33,907 nucleotides of DNA, taken from the NCBI GenBank assembly GCA_905236055.1, contig CAJOOA010000078.1:1-33907 (forward strand), in the 5' to 3' direction. The notes below the pieces were generated by a model, which was not told the DNA's origin, made no database searches, and was given only the letters and a program-made list of their open reading frames with translations. The first letter of the stretch is position 1. Each line of letters opens with the position of its first letter. Source of the stretch: Candidatus Gastranaerophilales bacterium. Its GTDB lineage: Bacteria; Cyanobacteriota; Vampirovibrionia; Gastranaerophilales; Gastranaerophilaceae. Of this stretch, positions 1 through 7,862 are shown piece by piece. Made by a program: the position numbers and the translations under genes.

Positions 1-594
1 ATAGGATACGGCGGTATTGACCACGTTCTTGCACAGGGTCAGAATGTTAATATTTTGGTTCTTGACACCGAGGTTTACTCAAATACCGGCGGTCAAGCTT
101 CTAAATCTACGCCTACCGGTGCAGTTGCTAAATTTGCTACAGGCGGTAAACCGACTTACAAGAAGAATATGGGCTTGATGTCTATGTCTTACGGCTATGT
201 TTATGTAGCATCTGTTGCTTTGGGTGCTGACAGAAATCAAACTCTTAAAGCATTCTTAGAAGCAGAAGCTTATGACGGACCTTCTATCATATTTGCTTAT
301 GCTCCTTGTATCGCTCACGGTATTGATATGTCTAAAACACAAACTGAACAAAAACGTGCGGTTGAAGCTGGATACTTCCCGCTTTACAGATACAATCCGG
401 CAGCAGAAGTTCCGTTCACTTGGGATGCCAAAGATCCGAAAGGTGCATATCAAGACTTCATCAGAAGTGAAGGCAGATACAAATCACTTCTTAAGACAAA
501 TCCTGAATGTGCAGAAGAGCTTTATTCTCAAGCAGAAAAGGACGCTGCAACCAGAATGGAAGTCTATAAAGCAGTCGGTGCATTGCTTAAATAG
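1..594 (+). CDS. nifJ: pyruvate:ferredoxin (flavodoxin) oxidoreductase, C-terminal part (5' end outside window)
   Basis: This is the last 197 residues of a reading frame already open at base 1, so the gene begins upstream of the window. The enzyme oxidatively decarboxylates pyruvate to acetyl-CoA with reduction of ferredoxin, in the cytoplasm of anaerobes. The visible part is the thiamine pyrophosphate-binding domain: IGYGGIDHVLAQGQNVNILV, then LDTEVYSNTGGQ, the Mg/TPP signature typical of this family, then AYAPCIAHGIDM with a conserved cysteine, and the usual C-terminal stretch ending in VGALLK. The full enzyme is about 1170-1200 residues, so roughly one sixth is seen. A strong hairpin follows 17 bases after the stop, so this is the end of its transcript. 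Family assignment is secure; the gene's upstream domains cannot be seen. Confidence 0.95.
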   Translation: MGYGGIDHVLAQGQNVNILVLDTEVYSNTGGQASKSTPTGAVAKFATGGKPTYKKNMGLMSMSYGYVYVASVALGADRNQTLKAFLEAEAYDGPSIIFAYAPCIAHGIDMSKTQTEQKRAVEAGYFPLYRYNPAAEVPFTWDAKDPKGAYQDFIRSEGRYKSLLKTNPECAEELYSQAEKDAATRMEVYKAVGALLK

Positions 595-611
595 TAATTT
601 TAATTACGATA

Positions 612-645
612 AAGAGGCAGGTATAAAATACCTGCCTCTTTGTTA
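612..645 (+). terminator. intrinsic terminator after nifJ
   Basis: A perfect 13-bp stem (612-624 with 628-640) with a 3-nt AAA loop lies 17 bases downstream of the nifJ stop. The 3' arm ends in CTCTTTGTT, a weak U tract. The 5' flank is A-rich, but no gene on the minus strand ends here. Confidence 0.85.
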
Positions 646-677
646 GCAAAAAAAATATTTTGAAGTTTTTAGTAATT

Positions 678-1478
678 ATGCGCATTCAAAATATATCAAC
701 AAATAATTCAAATTATCACCATCCGAGTTTTACAGAGATTAACAGGCAAGTTTGGACAAAATCTTACAAGGTAAAGCACAGAAATACATCGTATCTTTTG
801 AGACCGTCTTTAGAAGAGTGTAAAAATTTTTATGCGTATCTTTCGAAAGCTTTTCGAAATATTGATAAAGTAAATGTGTACAACTACGGGTGTTCTATTG
901 GCTACGAAGCATACAGTTTTATTATGGGAATGTTTTATTCCGGTAAAAAGAAAAATCCAGAGAAATTTATGCCAATAATAGCTAAAGATTATGATAAAAA
1001 AATAATAGAGTACGCAAAAGAAAATATTCTTCCTCTGAATAGCTATGAAATTTACAAACTTAAACAGCTTTATTGTTTTGATATTGATAAAATAAAAGAT
1101 GTTATAAATATAGATGTTTATACTGATCGTGAAACTAAAAACCGTTATGCTTTTGAATTAAGTACCAATCCTTGCATGTATGTAAAACCGACTGATAAAC
1201 TCACAGACAACGTAAATTTTTCGGTAGCTGATATAAGAAAAGATTACAAAAATATAGAACCGAAAAACAGTGTTGTTATGGCATGTAATTTTTGGCCGTA
1301 TATGCGCCCGAAAGACAGAAATGAGCTGGCTGAAAATTTATATCACCATTTAGGCAAAAATTCTTTTGTTAAAATAGATGATTTTGATAATGATGCTTTG
1401 TTTAATAAATCAACAGCGAATTTGCTTTTGGAAGTCGGGTTTAAAACCACACCTATCGAAAATCTTTTTAGAAGGTGA
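678..1478 (+). CDS. CheR-like SAM-dependent methyltransferase
   Basis: Predicted 266-aa protein resembling the catalytic domain of CheR methyltransferases, which methylate glutamates of chemoreceptors using S-adenosylmethionine. Near residue 67 the stretch VNVYNYGCSIGYEAYSF matches SAM-binding motif I (GCSxGxE). IAKDYDKKIIEYAKEN matches the acidic loop after strand 2, VNFSVADIRKD resembles motif II, and VVMACNFWPYM sits where CheR has CRNVLIYF. The N-terminal CheR helical domain is missing and the first 30 residues resemble lineage-specific leader sequences (NNSNYHHPSF). The frame is open from a TTG at 660, but ATG 678 gives the more natural N-terminus; there is no clear Shine-Dalgarno. No chemotaxis genes are nearby, so the substrate is unknown and it need not be a chemoreceptor. 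Confidence 0.75.
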   Translation: MRIQNISTNNSNYHHPSFTEINRQVWTKSYKVKHRNTSYLLRPSLEECKNFYAYLSKAFRNIDKVNVYNYGCSIGYEAYSFIMGMFYSGKKKNPEKFMPIIAKDYDKKIIEYAKENILPLNSYEIYKLKQLYCFDIDKIKDVINIDVYTDRETKNRYAFELSTNPCMYVKPTDKLTDNVNFSVADIRKDYKNIEPKNSVVMACNFWPYMRPKDRNELAENLYHHLGKNSFVKIDDFDNDALFNKSTANLLLEVGFKTTPIENLFRR

Positions 1479-1508
1479 TGTAGATTATATTATTAATAAA
1501 ATTGATTT

Positions 1509-3227
1509 TTACATTTTTTCAGGAGCTGATACTGCAAGAATATCAAGTGCATTTTTTAATACGGTCTTGATTGCTATCATAAGTGCCAGCCGTGCTTTCA
1601 TTAAATCTTTATCCTCTCCGATTACACGATTTGCGTTATAGAAAGAGTGGAATTCTTGTGCAAGCTCCTGAACATATCTGCAAATTGTATAAACTGTTCT
1701 GTTCTCTGCAGAAAGTGCAATAACCGACTTAAATTCTTCAAGCTTCATAATCAGCGCTTTGGCCGAATCGGCAGTCTTTGAAATTAAAGATTTGTCAAAA
1801 TTATTTTCAATTTCTTTAAGTTCAGTTTCCGTCATTGGTGCAGGTTCATTGTTCAATTTTCCGTTTGAAACAGCATTTCTTAAAATCGAGCAAACTCTCG
1901 CATGAGCATATTGAACGTAGAATACAGGATTTTCGTCAGTTGAACGTTTAGCAAGTTCAATATCGAAATCCAAAGTTACATCGATATTTCTCATACACAT
2001 CCAATAACGCGTTGCGTCTATTCCAACCTCTTCAATCAAGTCATCCAAGGTAACCATATTTTTACGCTTGCCCATTCTGACTTCATTTCCGTCAACAACA
2101 AGGTTGACGAGTTGTCCCAACAGCACTTCGAATTTATCGGAATCATACCCGAGTGCCTCTAATGATGCCTTAACTCTGGCAATATATCCGTGGTGATCAG
2201 CGCCCCAAATATCAATCAGACGGTCAAATCCTCTGTCAAACTTATCTGCGTGATATGCAATATCTGCAGTCAAATAAGTATTTGAACCGTCAGCTTTTTT
2301 AATTACTCTGTCTTGATCATCTCCGAATACGGTCGATTTAAACCACATAGCACCATCTTGCTCATATATATAACCCTGTTCAGTTAGTTTTTTTACACCA
2401 TTTTCTACTTTGCCGGATTTATGCAAATCCAATTCAGAATAAAATTTATCAAAATGTACTCTGAAATCTTTCAATAATGCTTGTTGCTTAGCTTCCATTT
2501 CTGCTTTCGCAAATTCGCAAAGCTCATCAAGAGGAATACCCTCAACATTATCCTTATTTACCCCTTGATGACTTGCAAGGTAGTTTTTTGCCGTAGGGAT
2601 TAAATATTCACCGGGATAATAATTTTTGCGTTCAATTTCATCTGTCGGAAAATCTACTTTTAACCCCAATTCTTGTTGAATTCTGATTCTCAAAGAATTA
2701 CCGAGTTTTTGAATCTGACTTCCCGCATCATTTATATAAAATTCTTCAAAAACATCGTGTCCGTAAAACCTTAAAAGATTTGCCAGGGCACTTCCCATAG
2801 CAGCCCAGCGTCCGTGTCCTATATGGAAAGGTCCGGTTGGGTTTGCCGAAACGTATTCAAGCAATATTTTTTCTTTATTTTTAACCTGATTTTTACCGTA
2901 ATTTACTCCCTTTTCCAGAATCTCGGCAACAATATCGGCAAGGATTTCGTCTTTTATTTTGAAATTTATAAATCCGCCGACAACAGAAACTGTATATGTT
3001 GTTTGCGGTAAGAATTCAACAATAGCGTTCGCAATCATAGGCGGTGCAATTTTTGCCAAACGTGCAAGTGAAGAAACATTTACCGCAAAATCGCCGAAAT
3101 CAGGATTTTTTGGTTTTTCTATTACAAGGGTGTATTCGTCATTCAGCCCCATTGAACCTAATTTATTTACCGCTATTGCTTCTTTTATACCGTTTTGAAC
3201 TTCATTTAAGAAAAAATCTTTTAACAT
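1509..3227 (-). CDS. argS: arginyl-tRNA synthetase
   Basis: Class Ia synthetase of 572 aa, charging tRNA-Arg with arginine in the cytoplasm. The N-terminal Add-1 domain is followed by SANPTGPFHIGHGRWAAMGS, carrying the HIGH signature at residues 135-138. YLTADIAYHADKF and IWGADHHGYIARV follow. MGKRKNMVTLDDLIEE at about 385 replaces the KMSKS loop, as is usual in bacterial ArgRS. The C-terminal anticodon-binding domain (DALR) ends in LDILAVSAPEKM. The start at 3227 is supported by AGAGGA 9 nt upstream; the frame continues 20 codons further upstream but without a ribosome site. It is transcribed divergently from the SRP RNA gene. Length is normal for the family. Confidence 0.97.
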   Translation of the reverse strand: MLKDFFLNEVQNGIKEAIAVNKLGSMGLNDEYTLVIEKPKNPDFGDFAVNVSSLARLAKIAPPMIANAIVEFLPQTTYTVSVVGGFINFKIKDEILADIVAEILEKGVNYGKNQVKNKEKILLEYVSANPTGPFHIGHGRWAAMGSALANLLRFYGHDVFEEFYINDAGSQIQKLGNSLRIRIQQELGLKVDFPTDEIERKNYYPGEYLIPTAKNYLASHQGVNKDNVEGIPLDELCEFAKAEMEAKQQALLKDFRVHFDKFYSELDLHKSGKVENGVKKLTEQGYIYEQDGAMWFKSTVFGDDQDRVIKKADGSNTYLTADIAYHADKFDRGFDRLIDIWGADHHGYIARVKASLEALGYDSDKFEVLLGQLVNLVVDGNEVRMGKRKNMVTLDDLIEEVGIDATRYWMCMRNIDVTLDFDIELAKRSTDENPVFYVQYAHARVCSILRNAVSNGKLNNEPAPMTETELKEIENNFDKSLISKTADSAKALIMKLEEFKSVIALSAENRTVYTICRYVQELAQEFHSFYNANRVIGEDKDLMKARLALMIAIKTVLKNALDILAVSAPEKM

Positions 3228-3258
3228 TAACCGCGTCCTCTTTTTAACATTTAAACAT

Positions 3259-3264
3259 ATTATA
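3259..3264 (-). promoter_or_regulatory. probable -10 box of argS
   Basis: A perfect TATAAT on the minus strand lies 31 nt upstream of the argS start. The -35 region (TGTTAA, 16 nt further) is a poor match, so only the -10 is convincing. Confidence 0.45.
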
Positions 3265-3276
3265 GAATAAACAAAA

Positions 3277-3332
3277 CTCATTAACATTAAAAGGACTTAT
3301 ATTGTTTTGCCAAATTTTAATGTTATAATGAG
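3277..3332. repeat. inverted repeat between the argS and SRP RNA promoters
   Basis: CTCATTAACATTAAAA (3277-3292) is the inverse of TTTTAATGTTATAATGAG (3315-3332) apart from a 2-nt insertion. The right arm contains the -10 box of the SRP RNA promoter. The arms are 22 nt apart. This may be an operator, or two divergent promoter elements of like sequence. Confidence 0.5.
3302..3329 (+). promoter_or_regulatory. SRP RNA promoter (extended -10)
   Basis: TGTTATAAT (3321-3329) is a perfect TATAAT with the TGn extension. TTGTTT (3302-3307) at 16 nt spacing is a modest -35. Predicted transcription start is near 3336, exactly where the RNA's terminal helix begins. Confidence 0.7.
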
Positions 3333-3335
3333 TTC

Positions 3336-3595
3336 AGCCGTACTCCACGGGGACTTAGCGGATCTCTCGACCCGAACGCTTAGCGGGGTGCAGAGCCTAC
3401 TGTGAGGGATTCAAAAAGTTTGACAATGTTTTTAAGGTTGTTGAAGGTTTAGGATATGATGGCGTAAGCTATCGAACCGTGTCAGGATGGAAACATAGCA
3501 GCACTAAGATAATCCTTACGGGTATTATATTTCTAAAAATGAGATTTTAATTTCAAAGTCAAGGTTTTTGTATTTCGATAGGTAGTGGTACGGTT
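3336..3595 (+). ncRNA. ffs: signal recognition particle RNA, large bacterial type (6S/scRNA-like)
   Basis: RNA component of the signal recognition particle, which binds Ffh and targets nascent membrane proteins. Domain IV is unmistakable at about 3481-3512: GTGTCAGG, a 10-nt hairpin ATGGAAACAT, then AGCAGCACTAAG, matching the conserved CAGG / AGCAGC asymmetric loop. The 5' part (CGGGGACTTAGCGG and following hairpins) resembles the Alu domain of the Bacillus subtilis large SRP RNA, so this is the long type. The 5' AGCCGTAC (3336-3343) pairs with GTACGGTT (3588-3595), closing the molecule and fixing both ends. An extended -10 promoter lies just upstream and an intrinsic terminator immediately downstream. 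The apical tetraloop reads GAAA closed by AUG/CAU rather than the more usual GGAA closed by UCC/GGA. Confidence 0.9.
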
Positions 3596-3632
3596 AAAAA
3601 AAGAGGACGATAAGAATCGTCCTCTTTTTTTG
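3596..3632. terminator. intrinsic terminator shared by SRP RNA and metK
   Basis: Stem AGAGGACGAT (3602-3611) with ATCGTCCTCT (3616-3625), flanked by an A run on the left and a T run on the right. It works as a U-tailed terminator in both directions: for the SRP RNA on plus and for metK, whose stop is 14 bases away, on minus. Confidence 0.9.
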
Positions 3633-3646
3633 TTTTCAAAAGCATA

Positions 3647-4915
3647 TTAGCATAAGCTAAATGCTTTTAAGGACTTTTTTAGAGCATCCACCTTATCTGC
3701 CTTTTCCCAAGGAACATTAATATCTGTTCTGCCCATATGTCCGTATGCGGCAAGTTTTTGATAGAATTTACCGCCATTTTTAGCAGGAAGATTTCTTAAG
3801 TCAAAATTCTTTATAATTGCTGCAGGTCGCAAATCAAAATTTGCACGGATTACATCAGAAATTTCGTCATCAGAGATTTTTCCTGTGCCAAAAGTATCAA
3901 CGAATATTGAAACCGGTTCTGCAACACCAATTGCATATGCAAGTTCTATTTCACATTTATCAGCCAAACCGGCTGCAACAATATTTTTAGCAACATATCT
4001 TGCTGCATACGCTGCAGAACGGTCAACCTTTGTAGGATCTTTGCCTGAAAAAGCGCCACCACCGTGACGTGAATACCCGCCATAAGTATCAACTATGATT
4101 TTTCTTCCTGTTAATCCGGAATCGCCTTGCGGTCCGCCTACTACAAATCTGCCTGAAGGATTGATTAATATCTTTGTCTCAGAATCCGGCTTAATTGATT
4201 CGGTTTCAAACACATAATCAATTACATATCTTTTCAAATCCTGAGCAATCATCGCCTGAACTCTGGAGTTATCAGAGATTCCATTTATTTCCGGAGCATG
4301 TTGAGTTGAAAGAAGAATTGTATCAATTCTTGCAGGAACTCCGTCAACATATTCAACAGTAACCTGAGACTTACCGTCAGGCCTCAAATAATTCAAATTT
4401 CCTTCTTTTCTGACTTGTGCCAATCTATATGAAAGTTTATGTGCTAAGCTTATTGGCAGAGGCATAAACTCCGGTGTTTCATTGCAAGCATAACCAAACA
4501 TTATACCTTGATCGCCTGCACCGATATTTTCTGTCTCAGAGTTTGAAGTATCAGAATTTTCACTCCTTGACTCATATGCCTTATTTACCCCGCCTGCAAT
4601 ATCACAGGATTGTTCATCAATACTTGTAAGCACGGCACATGTGTTTGCGTCAAAACCACCGCTAGCTTCACCAACGTAACCGATATTTTTTATTGTTTCT
4701 CTTACAATCCGCGGAATGTCGACATAGCAGTTTGATGTAATTTCACCGCAAACAAGCACCATACCTGTTGTGGCAGTTGTTTCAGCAGCAACTCTTGACG
4801 TTGAATCTTTTGTTAAAAATTCATCCAAAATAGCGTCTGAAATCTGATCACAAACTTTGTCGGGGTGTCCTTCGGTAACTGATTCCGAAGTAAATAAAAA
4901 TTTTTTTGATGTCAT
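3647..4915 (-). CDS. metK: S-adenosylmethionine synthetase
   Basis: Makes S-adenosylmethionine from methionine and ATP; cytoplasmic tetramer in known members. The 422-aa length fits (usually 380-430). Motifs in order: [20 protein letters not shown] at the N-terminus (ATP/methionine binding); [18 protein letters not shown] in the middle; [20 protein letters not shown]; and [20 protein letters not shown], the glycine-rich loop and metal/K+ binding region. A short serine/asparagine-rich insertion (residues about 117-130) precedes the GAGDQG motif. The start is fixed by AAGGAG 8 nt upstream. It is divergent from gcvT, has its own promoter and a leader with a stem-loop, and ends at the terminator shared with the SRP RNA. 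Confidence 0.98.
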   Translation of the reverse strand: MTSKKFLFTSESVTEGHPDKVCDQISDAILDEFLTKDSTSRVAAETTATTGMVLVCGEITSNCYVDIPRIVRETIKNIGYVGEASGGFDANTCAVLTSIDEQSCDIAGGVNKAYESRSENSDTSNSETENIGAGDQGIMFGYACNETPEFMPLPISLAHKLSYRLAQVRKEGNLNYLRPDGKSQVTVEYVDGVPARIDTILLSTQHAPEINGISDNSRVQAMIAQDLKRYVIDYVFETESIKPDSETKILINPSGRFVVGGPQGDSGLTGRKIIVDTYGGYSRHGGGAFSGKDPTKVDRSAAYAARYVAKNIVAAGLADKCEIELAYAIGVAEPVSIFVDTFGTGKISDDEISDVIRANFDLRPAAIIKNFDLRNLPAKNGGKFYQKLAAYGHMGRTDINVPWEKADKVDALKKSLKAFSLC

Positions 4916-4925
4916 TTTTAATTCT

Positions 4926-4973
4926 CCTTAATTTATATTCTACTGCCGGTAAGGTTTTTAATTCCGACCCGGC
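4926..4973 (-). promoter_or_regulatory. structured metK leader, possible SD-sequestering element
   Basis: On the metK mRNA, GCCGG (4973-4969) pairs with CCGGC (4949-4945), enclosing an inner GG/CC pair and an A-rich loop. The CCUUA segment on the 3' side of the loop (4954-4950) is exactly complementary to UAAGG of the Shine-Dalgarno region (4930-4926). Exclusive use of the segment in either pairing would allow translational switching. It does not match any SAM riboswitch class I can confirm by eye. Confidence 0.35.
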
Positions 4974-4990
4974 TCTTATATATCAGCAAT

Positions 4991-5019
4991 ATTCTAGTAT
5001 GAAGGGGGCAAAAAAGCAA
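4991..5019 (-). promoter_or_regulatory. metK promoter
   Basis: TTGCTT (5019-5014), a 17-nt spacer and TAGAAT (4996-4991) on the minus strand. Predicted start near 4984 gives a leader of about 70 nt carrying the stem-loop. Confidence 0.6.
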
Positions 5020-5069
5020 GTTTTATAAAAGCATTGTTAATATGAAAGTTTTAATATTCTTAATTTTAC

Positions 5070-5098
5070 TTGACACTACAGGGATTTATATAGACAAT
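5070..5098 (+). promoter_or_regulatory. promoter of the gcv operon
   Basis: A perfect TTGACA (5070-5075), 17-nt spacer and GACAAT (5093-5098), 23 nt before the gcvT start. No glycine riboswitch is visible in the short leader. Confidence 0.55.
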
Positions 5099-5121
5099 AG
5101 ATTATAGATTAGGGGGCTTTT

Positions 5122-6219
5122 ATGACTAAACAAACTTTTTTGCACGATTGCCATGTAAAACTCGGAGCAAAAATGGTCGATTTTGCCGGTTGGCACATGC
5201 CGGTTCAATACACTTCAATAATTGAAGAACACAAAACTGTTAGAGAATCCATAGGTTTGTTTGATGTATCTCACATGGGCGAAGTTATTTACAAAGGGAA
5301 AGATGCTAAAGCTTTTTTGAACAAGATGGTTCCGCAGGATATTGAGAAATTAACAACAGGTAAGGCGGTATATTGCCAACTTCCGAATAAATCAGGCGGG
5401 CTTATTGATGATTTAATAGTTTATTGTTTGGAAGAAAATAAGTATCTCATTGTTCATAATGCGGCAAGAGTGGATGAAGACATCAATTGGATGTCATTAA
5501 ACGTCGGAGATATGGATGTAGAAATTATTAATGAATCGCATAACTACTCAATGATAGCAGTTCAAGGACCTAAAGCATGTGATTATATGAAATCTTTGGG
5601 GATAGAAGATTTACCGAAATTCTTTTCAATAAAAGAAGATAAATTGTTCGGCATCAACTTGTGGATTTCAAGAACCGGTTATACCGGAGAAGACGGAGTT
5701 GAGCTTATAATGAAAAACAAGTATGCTGTTGCGATTTGGGAGAATTTACTTTCCCATGCCGGTGATTTTACAGTTAAGCCGATAGGACTTGGAGCGAGAG
5801 ATACACTCAGACTGGAAGCTTGCTTACCTTTATATGGCAACGATTTGGATGAAAACACCACACCAATTGAAGCAGGACTTTCGTGGTCTATACCAAAAGA
5901 TAAATCAGTAGATTACAACGGTAAGTCCATCATTGAAAATCAGATTAAAAACGGCGTACCCAAAAAGCTTATTGGTTTAAAAATGTCAGACAAAAATATT
6001 GCAAGACACGGTTATGATGTTTTTTACAACAATGAGAAAATCGGAGTTGTAACAAGCGGAAGTGTTTCTCCCTCAAGAGGCGACAATATTGCGCTTGCTT
6101 ATATAAAAAATCTTGACAATTTGGCTGTTGGCTCTACAATTCAAATATCAATACGAGATAAGCTGCACGATGCGGAAATAATTAAAAGACCTTTTGTGCA
6201 AAAAAGAAATAAAAATTAA
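5122..6219 (+). CDS. gcvT: aminomethyltransferase, glycine cleavage system T protein
   Basis: Transfers the one-carbon unit from the aminomethyl-lipoyl arm of GcvH to tetrahydrofolate, releasing ammonia. 365 aa, the normal size. Family marks: MVDFAGWHMPVQYTSIIEEH and GLFDVSHMGEV near the N-terminus, FISIKEDK-type centre followed by SRTGYTGEDGVEL, then GLGARDTLRLEACLPLYGND, with the conserved Arg-Asp/Glu folate-binding region. The C-terminal barrel has VVTSGSVSPSRGDNIALAYI. AGGGGG lies 8 nt before the ATG. First gene of the operon gcvT-gcvH-gcvPA-nucleoside transporter, with 15 nt to gcvH. Confidence 0.97.
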   Translation: MTKQTFLHDCHVKLGAKMVDFAGWHMPVQYTSIIEEHKTVRESIGLFDVSHMGEVIYKGKDAKAFLNKMVPQDIEKLTTGKAVYCQLPNKSGGLIDDLIVYCLEENKYLIVHNAARVDEDINWMSLNVGDMDVEIINESHNYSMIAVQGPKACDYMKSLGIEDLPKFFSIKEDKLFGINLWISRTGYTGEDGVELIMKNKYAVAIWENLLSHAGDFTVKPIGLGARDTLRLEACLPLYGNDLDENTTPIEAGLSWSIPKDKSVDYNGKSIIENQIKNGVPKKLIGLKMSDKNIARHGYDVFYNNEKIGVVTSGSVSPSRGDNIALAYIKNLDNLAVGSTIQISIRDKLHDAEIIKRPFVQKRNKN

Positions 6220-6234
6220 AATAGGAGAAAATAT

Positions 6235-6612
6235 ATGAATGACAATTCTTTATGTACCAAAACTCATGAATATTTGCTTGAATTGGAAAACGGAAAGTAT
6301 GAAGTCGGAATTACCGATTATGCAATAGAACAACTGGGGGATATTGTTTTTATAGAACTCCCCGAAGTTGGCACTGAGTTCGTCAAAAATGAAGTATTTG
6401 CTACAATTGAATCTGTAAAAGCGGCATCGGAAATTTATATGCCTATTTCGGGTAAAATAAGTGAAATAAATGAAGAAGTTGTTAATTCACCGGAACTGTT
6501 GAATGATGAAGCTTATGAAAATAAATGGCTTATAAAAATGGATTCTTCTGCAGACCAAATTGAATTTGCAGACTTAATGGACTACTCGGATTATAAAGAA
6601 GAAATTGAATAA
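6235..6612 (+). CDS. gcvH: glycine cleavage system H protein (lipoyl carrier)
   Basis: Small lipoyl-domain protein (125 aa, normal size) that shuttles the aminomethyl group between P and T proteins. The lipoylated lysine is expected at K62 in FATIESVKAASEIYMPISG, a close match to the family consensus. N-terminal KTHEYLLELENGKYEVGITD and the C-terminal NDEAYENKWLIKM are also typical. AGGAG lies 8 nt before the ATG. Its stop codon overlaps the gcvPA start by one base (TAATG), so the two are translationally coupled. Confidence 0.97.
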   Translation: MNDNSLCTKTHEYLLELENGKYEVGITDYAIEQLGDIVFIELPEVGTEFVKNEVFATIESVKAASEIYMPISGKISEINEEVVNSPELLNDEAYENKWLIKMDSSADQIEFADLMDYSDYKEEIE

Positions 6613-7850
6613 TGAAAAATTTTATAGCACATACTGACGAGACCAGAGAATCTATGCTGAAAAGCATCGGTTGTAATTCTGTTGAAGATTTGTTTAAACA
6701 AATTTCTGTTAAAATCAAAGAGTTTGATATAGGCAAGCCATTAAGTGAAATGGAAGTTCAAAAACAAATCAAAGCCCTTGCTAAGAAAAATAATACAGGT
6801 TATACAAACTTTATGGGCGGCGGAGTTTATAACAAATTTATACCAGCAGGCGTAAATTATATTGCGCAAAGAATGGAATTTTTAACTGCTTACACTCCTT
6901 ATCAGCCGGAAATTTCACAGGGAACTTTGCAAATAATTTATGAATATCAAACAATGATTTCTCGGCTTACAGGGATGGATATTGCAAATGCTTCGATGTA
7001 TGACGGCGGTTCTGCATGCGCAGAGGCAGTTTTGATGGCACACAGAATTTCTAAAGGGAAACTAAATAAATGTCTTATTTCAAAAAACATTAACCCTGAA
7101 TATATTGAAGTAATTAAGACATATTGTTGGGTACAAAATATTGAAATAGACATTTTTGATACAATTCCTGCAGACTGTTCAGAATATTTTGCAGTTTTAG
7201 TACAGTATCCTGATTATTATGGCGAAATATCCGAATTGGTTAAACCAAACACAACCTTCATTGTTTGTGCTAATTTAAGTGCACTTTCAATTTTAGAACC
7301 ACCATCAATGGCTGATATAGTGGTTGGAGATATTCAACCGCTTGGCATATCCTTGAATTTTGGCGGTCCGCATGCGGGATATATAGCTTGCAAAGAAATT
7401 TATATGCGCCAAGTGCCAGGCAGGTTGGTTGGTGCAACCCTCGATGCAGACGGGGAAAGAGCTTATACCTTAACAATACAAACTCGTGAGCAGCATATCA
7501 AACGTGAAAAAGCTACAAGTAATATATGCTCAAATCAGTCACTTATTGCGCTTTCCGCAACTTTATATCTGAGCTTGCTCGGAGAAGAGGGCTTTAAACA
7601 AACAGGTATTCTTTCGGCTAAGAATGCACACTTACTGTCTAAAATGCTTAATGATAAAGGAATTAAGACTTTAAATAAAAATTTCTTTAACGAATTTGTT
7701 ATTGAAGTTCAAAATTCGGATGAATTTTTGGCGACACTGAAAGCCAAAGAGATTTTAGGCGGAATTAAGCTTGACAATAGCAAAATCCTTGTCTGTGCAA
7801 CAGAAATGAATTCCGAAGAAGAAATCAGAAATTATATCAATGCAATTTAA
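6612..7850 (+). CDS. gcvPA: glycine dehydrogenase (decarboxylating) subunit 1, P-protein N-terminal half
   Basis: One half of the split P protein, which decarboxylates glycine with pyridoxal phosphate and loads GcvH. The sequence FLTAYTPYQPEISQGTLQII and GMDIANASMYDGGSACAEA are hallmarks of subunit 1, and DIVVGDIQPLGISLNFGGPH and TLQTREQHIKREKATSNIC-like text follow. The PLP lysine is in subunit 2, not here. At 412 aa it is shorter than the usual 440-450, with the loss spread over the middle (around residues 160-215). It is coupled to gcvH by overlapping stop and start. The partner gcvPB is not next to it: the next gene, 12 nt on, is a nucleoside transporter. GcvPB must be elsewhere if the system is active. 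Confidence 0.95.
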   Translation: MKNFIAHTDETRESMLKSIGCNSVEDLFKQISVKIKEFDIGKPLSEMEVQKQIKALAKKNNTGYTNFMGGGVYNKFIPAGVNYIAQRMEFLTAYTPYQPEISQGTLQIIYEYQTMISRLTGMDIANASMYDGGSACAEAVLMAHRISKGKLNKCLISKNINPEYIEVIKTYCWVQNIEIDIFDTIPADCSEYFAVLVQYPDYYGEISELVKPNTTFIVCANLSALSILEPPSMADIVVGDIQPLGISLNFGGPHAGYIACKEIYMRQVPGRLVGATLDADGERAYTLTIQTREQHIKREKATSNICSNQSLIALSATLYLSLLGEEGFKQTGILSAKNAHLLSKMLNDKGIKTLNKNFFNEFVIEVQNSDEFLATLKAKEILGGIKLDNSKILVCATEMNSEEEIRNYINAI

Positions 7851-7862
7851 AAAGGAGTAAAA

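Noticed and set aside
272-646. Open frame of 124 codons overlapping the nifJ 3' end
   Set aside because: Lies in another frame of a clearly conserved enzyme and contains the terminator.
4916-5121. Glycine riboswitch or SAM-I riboswitch in the metK-gcvT intergenic region
   Set aside because: The region is too short and lacks the known consensus; only a small stem was found on the metK side.
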